NCBI GenBank assembly: GCA_021203945.1
Contig: JAJQAF010000290.1
Coordinates: forward strand, 1 to 10,009
Direction: 5' to 3'
Length of the DNA: 10,009 nucleotides
Origin: Campylobacter sp.
GTDB lineage: Bacteria > Campylobacterota > Campylobacteria > Campylobacterales > Campylobacteraceae
Translations under genes and position numbers: made by a program
Part shown: piece by piece, positions 1-5,480 of the stretch
Layout of the letters: every line of letters begins with the position of its first letter
Position numbering within the stretch: the stretch's first letter is position 1
The notes under the pieces: model-generated
What the model saw: the letters and a program-made list of their open reading frames with translations, nothing else
What the model was told of the DNA's origin: nothing
The model's database searches: none

Positions 1-270
1 TTAAAAGGCGGGATTATCGCTACCGGCGATCAATTTGTATGTAGCAAAGATAAATACGAGGGGATAAGGCAGACGTTTAAGGCGGATGCGGCCGAGATGG
101 AAGGTGCAGGCGTAGCTCAGGTCTGCGCTCAACTTGACGTGCCCTTTTTTATGCTTAGAGCTATTAGCGATGAGGCAGGCGGAGGCGCGGAATTCGATTT
201 TGACGAGTTTTTAGAAAGCTCCGCTAAGATAAGCGCCGATTTTATGCTTGCTATGGTAGAAGAGCTATGA
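1..270 (+). CDS. mtnN: 5'-methylthioadenosine/S-adenosylhomocysteine nucleosidase, C-terminal part (5' end outside window)
   Basis: The first 89 codons visible are the C-terminal third of an MTA/SAH nucleosidase (E. coli protein about 232 aa). Frame 1 is open from the first base and ends in TGA at 268-270. Numbering from the window edge, it shows the GD-x-FV segment (residues 9-13), the substrate-binding M-E-G-A motif (33-36; Met and Glu contact the ribose) and the catalytic Asp57 in the R-A-I-S-D context. The spacing of 24 residues between Met33 and Asp57 equals that of E. coli Met173 and Asp197. The enzyme cleaves adenine from MTA and SAH. In Helicobacter and Campylobacter the same enzyme is also known to hydrolyse 6-amino-6-deoxyfutalosine for menaquinone synthesis. 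Its stop overlaps the next start (ATGA), so the two genes are translationally coupled. Active-site residues in the visible part are intact. Confidence 0.93.
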   Translation, partial: LKGGIIATGDQFVCSKDKYEGIRQTFKADAAEMEGAGVAQVCAQLDVPFFMLRAISDEAGGGAEFDFDEFLESSAKISADFMLAMVEEL

Positions 271-1034
271 TAGACATTAGCAAAAAGATCCTTAGCACCG
301 TCGGCAGGACAAATGCACGCTACAAAATGGTGCGGGGCGGAGATAAAATTTTGCTTGGACTGAGCGGAGGCAAAGATAGTCTGGCTCTTGCCCATGTTTT
401 AAAACATATGCAACGCGTTACGCCTGAAAAATTTGAGTTTAAAGCCGTTACGCTTAGTTACGGAATGGGTGAAGATTACGCGTATCTTACCGAGCATTGC
501 AACGCTCACGGCATAGAGCACGAAGTCATCGATAGCTCCATTTTTGAAATTTCAAAGGAGAAAATCCGCAAAAATTCCAGCTTTTGCAGCTTTTTTTCTC
601 GTATGAGGCGCGGTTATTTATACACCTATGCGCTAAATAACGGATTTAATAAGCTTGCCATAGCTCATCATTTAGACGATGCGGCGGAGAGTTTTTTTAT
701 GAATTTTACGTATAACGGTGCTTTAAGAACGCTTGCTCCGAAATATAGGGCAAAAAACGGGATAGAGGTCATTCGTCCTTTTATTTTCGTGCGCGAAAGA
801 CAGCTCCGCGAAAATGCCGTTCGCAACGAGCTTAGAGTAATCGGTGACGAGGCATGCCCTGCAATGCGGTTTGATGTGAAAATGCCGCATGCCAGACATG
901 AGACAAAACAGCTGCTAGCTCAGTTAGAAAAGGACAATCCAAGGCTTTTTACCTCGTTAAAAGCGGCGTTTGAAAATATTCATTCGGATACGTTTTTTAA
1001 TACCTACAATGTATGCGAAGACGATAACGACTGA
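267..1034 (+). CDS. TtcA-like PP-loop ATPase (tRNA 2-thiocytidine synthetase family)
   Basis: This 255-aa cytosolic protein belongs to the TtcA/TilS-type adenylating enzymes. The P-loop SGGKDS lies at residues 33-38. The S-R-M-R-R-G segment (111-116), the A-H-H-L-D-D segment (133-138) and the I-R-P (169-171) and R-E-R (176-178) segments match E. coli TtcA in order. TtcA adenylates C32 of certain tRNAs and thiolates it using a [4Fe-4S] cluster held by a CxxC pair plus one distal Cys. Here Cys107 and Cys197 align with the first and third ligands, but the second CxxC position is Phe110 (C-S-F-F). One G-to-T change at base 595 would account for it. The protein also lacks the longer N- and C-terminal extensions of E. 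coli TtcA (about 311 aa). It starts on the ATG of the ATGA overlap with mtnN and has only a weak upstream SD. The fold is secure, but the exact substrate is not. Confidence 0.85.
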   Translation: MIDISKKILSTVGRTNARYKMVRGGDKILLGLSGGKDSLALAHVLKHMQRVTPEKFEFKAVTLSYGMGEDYAYLTEHCNAHGIEHEVIDSSIFEISKEKIRKNSSFCSFFSRMRRGYLYTYALNNGFNKLAIAHHLDDAAESFFMNFTYNGALRTLAPKYRAKNGIEVIRPFIFVRERQLRENAVRNELRVIGDEACPAMRFDVKMPHARHETKQLLAQLEKDNPRLFTSLKAAFENIHSDTFFNTYNVCEDDND

Positions 1035-1037
1035 AAT

Positions 1038-1652
1038 TTATAGCCCTTCTAAAATAATCTTATATAGAGAATTTATCTCGTCGTCGTTTAGCTCTATGGT
1101 GCTTTTAGCATCAAATAAATTTTCTATCTTGTATATATCAAATTCGCTTCGTTGAAAACAATGAGGGTGCGACGGTAAAAAGCCGCGAGTAAGACACGTT
1201 CTTTGTGTTATGGGCTCATCGCACACAAAGCATTCAAACTCCGAATGCAACCTTCCTTCGTATTCTAAAATTTTGACGTAAGCTTCTATCAACAAGCGCT
1301 TTGCGTTTGATAGTTCAAAACGTTCGGCGCATAGATCAAGTTCGTTGAAATAAATTTCGTCGATATTATCTACATCTTTTAGATGTTCGTAAATTAGTCG
1401 CATAAATTGCTGCCAAATTATAAGCTTGTCACGATTTAACAACCAGCGATAGCCCAAATGAAGCACACTTCTAAGCTGAGGTAAAAAATTTACGTTTTCT
1501 ATGAGTTCAAAATCAATTTTGTAGCCGTTCATTATGCTTGGGTGTCGCGCACCGTAAAAGCGATATGATTTAACAATGTTCGCGGGTGTTAGTATATAGA
1601 CGAGCAGGTCTTCGTCTTTGACCTTTTGCGTGCGTATGATATAGCCTTGCAT
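1038..1652 (-). CDS. recO: DNA repair protein RecO, short epsilonproteobacterial form
   Basis: This 204-aa protein resembles the short RecO of Campylobacter. RecO binds ssDNA and SSB and, with RecR, loads RecA at gaps in RecFOR recombination repair. The N-terminal part (about 1-75) begins M-Q-G-Y-I-I-R-T and should form the OB fold. A helical middle (about 75-135) follows. A cysteine cluster C141-x2-C144, C153 and C165 (in S-H-P-H-C) looks like the RecO zinc site. E. coli RecO is 242 aa, so this version is somewhat shorter. The start ATG directly follows the dus stop (TAA-ATG, zero spacing), making it the last gene of the minus-strand operon. Its stop is only 3 bp from the stop of the convergent TtcA-like gene, with no visible terminator between. 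Family identity is fairly sure; the sequence is divergent, as usual for RecO. Confidence 0.8.
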   Translation of the reverse strand: MQGYIIRTQKVKDEDLLVYILTPANIVKSYRFYGARHPSIMNGYKIDFELIENVNFLPQLRSVLHLGYRWLLNRDKLIIWQQFMRLIYEHLKDVDNIDEIYFNELDLCAERFELSNAKRLLIEAYVKILEYEGRLHSEFECFVCDEPITQRTCLTRGFLPSHPHCFQRSEFDIYKIENLFDAKSTIELNDDEINSLYKIILEGL

Positions 1653-2576
1653 TTAGGCGAAAAATTCTCCTATCCTATCGCGCATTACATGAGCGTTTCG
1701 AATATGGTTTATCTCGTTTCTAAACGCCGTAGCTCCGTCTAATCCTTTGCTATATCGGTGTAGATGTTTTCTAAATATATTCGCACCGTGTTCTCCGTAG
1801 TGATCTAACATAGCATCAAAATGAGCCAAAATAATCTCTCTTTTTAGCTCTTTACTTACTTTTTGCGAGTTTTTTATTTCGCTAAATATCCAAGGATTGC
1901 CGATGCTTGCACGACCTATCATCAAAGCATCGCAATTTGTAGCGGTTAAAATTTTAACCGCGTTTTGCGAATTTATATCACCGTTTGCTATAACCGGAAT
2001 TTTGACGCTTAATTTTACCTGAGCTATAGCTTCATAATCGACCGGCGCACTGTATCCGCCAACTCTCGTTCGCCCGTGAACGGCTATATAGTCGGCACCG
2101 GCTTCCTCGCAAGCTTTAGCGATTTTTATATGATTTTTGTCGTTAAAACCAAGCCTAAATTTCACGCTAGTCGTATCTTTGTTTGAAGTGTTTTTGATAG
2201 TTTCCACTATACGTTTTAAAAGCTCCAAATCGTTTAGCAACGCCGAGCCTGCGCATTGTTTTACTACTTTTGGCACCGGACATCCGCAGTTTAGGTCTAT
2301 TCCGTCTATCCCGTCGAATTTATTTATAATCTGAACGGCTTTTTTGATATTTCCTATTTCGCTTCCGGCGATTTGAACGATATACGGTGTTTCATGCGGT
2401 GATTTTTTAAGCATTTCAAATGTTTTTGCGCTATTTTCATATACGAGAGCGTTTGCGCTAATCATCTCGCTAATCGTAACGTCGCAGCCGAAATTTTTTA
2501 CCACGCTTCTTAAAGGCAGATCCGAAAAACCCGCTAAAGGCGCTAAAAATAGAGGCTTTTTATTAAAATCTATCAT
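1653..2576 (-). CDS. dus: tRNA-dihydrouridine synthase, DusB-like
   Basis: This 307-aa FMN-dependent enzyme reduces specific uridines in tRNA to dihydrouridine. The N-terminal TIM barrel starts with L-A-P-L-A-G-F-S-D (residues 11-19). The catalytic Cys99 sits in N-C-G-C-P (96-100), followed by the usual V-x-K segment. Further FMN and tRNA residues are K139 (S-V-K-F-R), H167 in H-G-R-T-R, N198-G-D and the phosphate-binding I-G-R-A (220-223). The C-terminal part (about 240-307) is the helical tRNA-binding domain, with an H-L-H-R-Y-S-K-G segment. Length and motifs fit DusB/NifR3-type members, but which uridines it modifies cannot be read from sequence. Its ATG overlaps the stop of the upstream membrane protein gene (ATGA), and its stop abuts the recO start. 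Confidence 0.93.
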   Translation of the reverse strand: MIDFNKKPLFLAPLAGFSDLPLRSVVKNFGCDVTISEMISANALVYENSAKTFEMLKKSPHETPYIVQIAGSEIGNIKKAVQIINKFDGIDGIDLNCGCPVPKVVKQCAGSALLNDLELLKRIVETIKNTSNKDTTSVKFRLGFNDKNHIKIAKACEEAGADYIAVHGRTRVGGYSAPVDYEAIAQVKLSVKIPVIANGDINSQNAVKILTATNCDALMIGRASIGNPWIFSEIKNSQKVSKELKREIILAHFDAMLDHYGEHGANIFRKHLHRYSKGLDGATAFRNEINHIRNAHVMRDRIGEFFA

Positions 2577-3574
2577 TTAAAAAACAGAGACGAAGGCACT
2601 ATTTTGCCGTTATCTCTTAAGAATAAAAGCACTTTTATCTCTTTGAGTTCGTCCGGATCGCTTGTTTGGATAGCCTCTCTAACTTTGTCTAGCATTTGAA
2701 GTTCGTAAAGCACATATACATAAGCTTCGTCGGCATCGGCGTGAATAGCTTTGAGCTTTTCAAATATACTCATATAGGCATCGGGTTTTAGCTTATTTTT
2801 TAGTATTACGGCGGCTTTATCGTATTGCGCTTTGGTTATTTTTACATTGTCTAACAGCTCGAAAATTTCATCGGGCGTTATATCAATCTCGTCGTTAATA
2901 AAGCGGTTTATGATAAGCATAATTTCATCGCTGCTCATACTAAATCCAACTCTTTTTATCTCATCGTAGCTAGCCGTTTTTATAAGCTTATCGTATGCGG
3001 CATTGACAAGCGTATAGTTGCGATCCGTTTGATTTTTTAAAATTTCAAAATAATAATTTGGAATTTTTTCTATTTTATTTAGCTCGTTTTGTATCATGAG
3101 TGCATTTTCTTTAGGAAGCTTAAATTTTTTAAGATCTACGACATCCTTATTTTTTACGCTTCGTATGCTTTGCATAATGAGAGATAGTTCGCTATCATCT
3201 ATGCCAACCTCTTTGTAACAATCCCAAGGAGAAAGAGCTCGTATTATTTGAGAAGGGATTTTGTATAAATGGGTTTTAAATTCTTTGTTGCTTTCAAGCC
3301 CCAAGAGTATTTCCTTTGCCATATCGTTATAAAGCGACGCATCCTTTTTTATGCTTCTTTTGTATCTATAAAATCCAAAACTGTGATAAAAAATATGAAT
3401 CACCGCAAGTATCGCCAGGATAGTGACCGGGAGCATGAACCAAACCGCGACCGGCAAATCTATCGACCAACCCAAAAGCTCAAACGTATAGTTTGTATTA
3501 TTAAAGGAATATACGAATACTCCAACCGCAATAATATATATAATGGAATAGATAAGAAACTTTCTTGTTTTCAT
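2573..3574 (-). CDS. Hypothetical inner-membrane protein: two N-terminal TM helices plus long helical cytosolic domain
   Basis: I do not recognise this 333-aa protein as a named family. Visible features are a short basic N-terminus (M-K-T-R-K), TM helix 1 at about 6-24, a short loop at 25-39, and TM helix 2 at about 40-63. A strongly basic stretch follows (Y-R-Y-K-R-S-I-K-K, 70-78), then about 255 mostly helical, charged residues without cysteine clusters or catalytic motifs. By the positive-inside rule both ends are cytosolic and only the loop is periplasmic. The N-terminal 80 residues have the layout of LapA (YciS, DUF1049), and the last 100 residues could be TPR-like helical hairpins; both are inferences. 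It has a strong AAGGAG SD overlapping the dksA-like stop, and its own stop overlaps the dus start, so it is firmly within the operon. A homologue appears to occupy the same place in C. jejuni (Cj0124c, from memory). Confidence 0.8.
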   Translation of the reverse strand: MKTRKFLIYSIIYIIAVGVFVYSFNNTNYTFELLGWSIDLPVAVWFMLPVTILAILAVIHIFYHSFGFYRYKRSIKKDASLYNDMAKEILLGLESNKEFKTHLYKIPSQIIRALSPWDCYKEVGIDDSELSLIMQSIRSVKNKDVVDLKKFKLPKENALMIQNELNKIEKIPNYYFEILKNQTDRNYTLVNAAYDKLIKTASYDEIKRVGFSMSSDEIMLIINRFINDEIDITPDEIFELLDNVKITKAQYDKAAVILKNKLKPDAYMSIFEKLKAIHADADEAYVYVLYELQMLDKVREAIQTSDPDELKEIKVLLFLRDNGKIVPSSLFFK

Positions 3575-3580
3575 CTTTCT

Positions 3581-3587
3581 CTCCTTA
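3581..3587 (-). promoter_or_regulatory. Strong Shine-Dalgarno overlapping the upstream stop codon
   Basis: On the minus strand the dksA-like stop TAA is the first part of TAAGGAG, a near-perfect anti-16S match placed 6 nt before the ATG at 3574. A ribosome terminating on the dksA-like gene sits on the SD of the membrane protein gene, which suggests coupled translation. It also supports the chosen start. Confidence 0.7.
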
Positions 3588-3941
3588 GTTTTTGGCTGTT
3601 TTTTCTACTATTTCTCGACAAGCTATGCAATATCTCGCATGCGGCTTTACTTTTAATCTGGCTATGCCGATCTCTTCTTCGCACATATCGCAGATACCGT
3701 AAGTTTTATTAAAAATTTTACTTAAGGCCAGATCTATTTCGTTTAGTTCGGATTTTTGCTGAGCCGAAATGGACTGCTCTATTAGTTGATCGGTATTGAT
3801 AGAAGCTATGTCAAATTCATCGCTTGCTCCGCTATCTCGTAGCCCGCTAACCTCGATTGAGGCATCTGAAATATTTTTTTTGATTTGAATTTTTCTTTCT
3901 TCAAGAAGCTTTTTAAAAAATTCTAATTCATTATCGGTCAT
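3585..3941 (-). CDS. dksA: DksA/TraR-family zinc-finger transcription regulator
   Basis: This 118-aa protein has the DksA layout. An N-terminal helix (about 3-35) is followed by a coiled-coil tip and second helix (about 41-78), then a C4 zinc finger C84-x2-C87 ... C105-x2-C108. The finger is followed by a short C-terminal helix. DksA inserts its coiled coil into the RNA polymerase secondary channel and, with ppGpp, retunes rRNA and biosynthetic promoters. The tip segment A-S-D-E-F-D-I-A aligns with E. coli D71-P-V-D74-R-A-A76, so both acidic residues (D41, D44) and the Ala (A46) are kept. At 118 aa against 151 in E. coli, the N-terminal globular part is reduced, as seems usual for Campylobacter DksA-like proteins. 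It lies 9 nt after the rlmH stop with only a weak AAAGA-type SD. The family is certain; equivalence to DksA rather than a relative is likely. Confidence 0.88.
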   Translation of the reverse strand: MTDNELEFFKKLLEERKIQIKKNISDASIEVSGLRDSGASDEFDIASINTDQLIEQSISAQQKSELNEIDLALSKIFNKTYGICDMCEEEIGIARLKVKPHARYCIACREIVEKTAKN

Positions 3942-3950
3942 CTAAAATCT

Positions 3951-4406
3951 TTATTTATGATATGGGTGATTTGCGTTTATGCAAAGCCCTCTGAAAATTT
4001 GCTCAAAAAGCACAAGCTTTGCGATCTTATGAGCCATTGTCATTTTACTGAGGCTTATTGTCTTTTGAGCTTTATCCTTTAAATTTTTACTAATCCCGTA
4101 AGCGCCCCCTATAAAAAAGCTAAGCTGCGTATTTTGCTCGAAAATTTTAGCGAATTCATCGCTTGTTAGCGGAGCGCCGCGTTCGGCTAGCATTATACAA
4201 AAGCCTTTTAAATTCGGCTCATACGCTTCATCATATGCCTTTAGCGCCTCTTGTTTTCCTGCACTTTGAGCTTTTGCGATTTTATCGTTAAAAATGATGT
4301 TGTCCGTAACGTTTGCGAATTTCATCGACATTTTTATATACTCTTTTATCTCGTTCTCAAAGCTATTTGAGCGTGATTTTTGTATGCTAAAGACTGAAAT
4401 ATCCAA
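3951..4406 (-). CDS. rlmH: 23S rRNA (pseudouridine1915-N3)-methyltransferase RlmH, TTG start
   Basis: This 151-aa SPOUT-class methyltransferase uses SAM to methylate pseudouridine 1915 in helix 69 of 23S rRNA on assembled 70S ribosomes. Family signatures run in order: [13 protein letters not shown] (73-85), F-I-G-G-A-Y-G (98-104), S-L-S-K-M-T (118-123), H126, L-V-L-F-E-Q-I-F-R (131-139) and the terminal H-P-Y-H-K (147-151). The trefoil-knot SAM site is formed by the last four. The length matches the family (about 155 aa). The first codon is TTG (4406-4404). It is chosen because the following residues D-I-S-V-F line up with the usual RlmH N-terminus, and an AAAGG SD lies in the last codons of accD at suitable distance. 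Only 3 nt separate it from the accD stop. Confidence 0.92.
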   Translation of the reverse strand: MDISVFSIQKSRSNSFENEIKEYIKMSMKFANVTDNIIFNDKIAKAQSAGKQEALKAYDEAYEPNLKGFCIMLAERGAPLTSDEFAKIFEQNTQLSFFIGGAYGISKNLKDKAQKTISLSKMTMAHKIAKLVLFEQIFRGLCINANHPYHK

Positions 4407-4409
4407 AAT

Positions 4410-5345
4410 TTAGCCTTTAGTTTTTAACTTTAATTCAAAAGATTTTTCGGCTACAAGATCGTCCGATTCCACTTCTTTTGCGGGCAAAACTTTTTGATCG
4501 TTTTTGTCGCCCGATAAAATTTTTATCATATCGCTTATATATTTTTTATGTTCGTTTCGAGGCACTATAGCGTCTATTAGCCCGTGTTCCAATAAAAATT
4601 CAGCCCTTTGAAATCCTTCGGGCAGATCCGCGCCGATAGTTTGCTTTATTACGCGTTGCCCTGCAAATCCGATAAGCGCTCCCGGTTCGGCTATAATCAG
4701 ATCGCCGAGCCATGCAAAAGACGCGCTAACGCCTCCCATAGTAGGATCCGTTAAAACCGATATATATGGAATTCTCGCTTCGTCTAGCAATTTTAACGCC
4801 GCCGAAGTTTTTGACATTTGCATAAGAGAAAACGTGCTTTCTTGCATTCTGGCTCCGCCTGATGCGCTGATGATTATCAAAGCTTGACGTTTTTGGATTG
4901 CGCGTTTGACGGCTCTAGTTATTTTTTCGCCTTCTACCGAAGCTAGCGAACCGCCCATAAAACTAAAATCAAATACGACCAGCTGTATATCTTGTCCTTC
5001 GCATTTGCCTTCTCCGCAAATCACGGAGCTTGTGCGACCCGTCTTTTCTTTGCTTTCCGTTACGCGTTTTTTATATGATTTTTTATCTACGAAATTTAGC
5101 GGATCGATCGGTTTTAAATTTGCGTCAAATTCTACGAAACTGCCTTCATCGCAGATAAGATTTACGCGCTCGCCGGCCTTTAGCCTCATATGATAACCGC
5201 ATTTTGGACATACGTTAAAACATGTCTCAACCTCTTTGTAATACATGAGAGAATGACAGTTATCGCATTTTATCCAATGCGTAGGAGCCTCCTCCGGGCG
5301 CGGTTGAGCCTTTCTTATTTTGGAAAATATATCGGAAAAATTCAT
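4410..5345 (-). CDS. accD: Acetyl-CoA carboxylase carboxyltransferase subunit beta
   Basis: This 311-aa protein is the beta subunit of the acetyl-CoA carboxylase carboxyltransferase (alpha2-beta2 with AccA). The complex moves CO2 from carboxybiotin on AccB to acetyl-CoA, giving malonyl-CoA for fatty acid synthesis. The N-terminal C4 zinc ribbon is complete: C27-x2-C30 ... C46-x2-C49. The crotonase-like core shows F-M-G-G-S-L-A-S-V-E-G-E-K (129-141), the S-G-G-A-R-M-Q-E-S oxyanion segment (162-170), D-P-T-M-G-G-V-S-A-S (200-209), and the G-F-A-G-Q-R-V-I-K segment (226-234). Length agrees with E. coli AccD (304 aa). It is the first gene of the six-gene minus-strand operon, with its own promoter upstream and an AGGTAAG-type SD before the ATG. 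In C. jejuni, as I recall, a suhB-like gene sits between accD and bamA; there is none here. Confidence 0.96.
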   Translation of the reverse strand: MNFSDIFSKIRKAQPRPEEAPTHWIKCDNCHSLMYYKEVETCFNVCPKCGYHMRLKAGERVNLICDEGSFVEFDANLKPIDPLNFVDKKSYKKRVTESKEKTGRTSSVICGEGKCEGQDIQLVVFDFSFMGGSLASVEGEKITRAVKRAIQKRQALIIISASGGARMQESTFSLMQMSKTSAALKLLDEARIPYISVLTDPTMGGVSASFAWLGDLIIAEPGALIGFAGQRVIKQTIGADLPEGFQRAEFLLEHGLIDAIVPRNEHKKYISDMIKILSGDKNDQKVLPAKEVESDDLVAEKSFELKLKTKG

Positions 5346-5378
5346 GTTCTTACCTGCTTATTTACAAAAATTGCTCGG

Positions 5379-5384
5379 ATTATA
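5379..5384 (-). promoter_or_regulatory. Putative sigma70 -10 box of the accD operon
   Basis: The minus strand carries a perfect TATAAT, preceded by TTTAGA, which fits the extended AT-rich -10 region of Campylobacter sigma70 promoters. A conserved -35 is generally absent in this genus and none is evident here. Transcription would start near 5372, giving a leader of about 27 nt with an AGGTAAG SD close to the accD ATG at 5345. The remaining spacer to 5440 is AT-rich with no ORF. Placement is inferred from sequence only. Confidence 0.6.
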
Positions 5385-5449
5385 TCTAAACTTCGCCTTG
5401 TTTTTTCTTATAAAAGCACAATAATAATTCAACGGATCGTAAGTAGTAG

Positions 5450-5469
5450 CGGGTGCTTTCTCGCACCCG
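5450..5469 (-). terminator. GC-rich hairpin behind bamA (weak intrinsic terminator candidate)
   Basis: A perfect 7-bp stem (CGGGTGC / GCACCCG) with a 6-nt loop lies 11 bp beyond the bamA stop, in an otherwise AT-rich spacer. On the bamA strand no U-run follows the stem (CTACTACTT instead), so it is not a textbook intrinsic terminator. It may still protect the bamA mRNA 3' end or give partial termination before the accD promoter. Confidence 0.45.
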
Positions 5470-5480
5470 AAATTTATATA

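Noticed and set aside
990-996. T-run near the end of the TtcA-like gene as a terminator
   Set aside because: No GC stem precedes it and it is inside the coding region.
970-1155. 61-aa plus-strand frame across the ttcA-like/recO junction
   Set aside because: It overlaps both coding ends, has no SD, and its residues have no recognisable pattern.
3269-3712. 147-aa open frame on the plus strand opposite the membrane protein and dksA-like genes
   Set aside because: It lies wholly antisense to two well-supported genes. Its composition looks like a reverse-complement shadow and it shows no motif or SD.
4404-4406. TTG start of rlmH as a possible misannotation
   Set aside because: The residues directly after TTG match the family N-terminus, an SD is in place, and the next in-frame ATG would remove the first strand of the fold.
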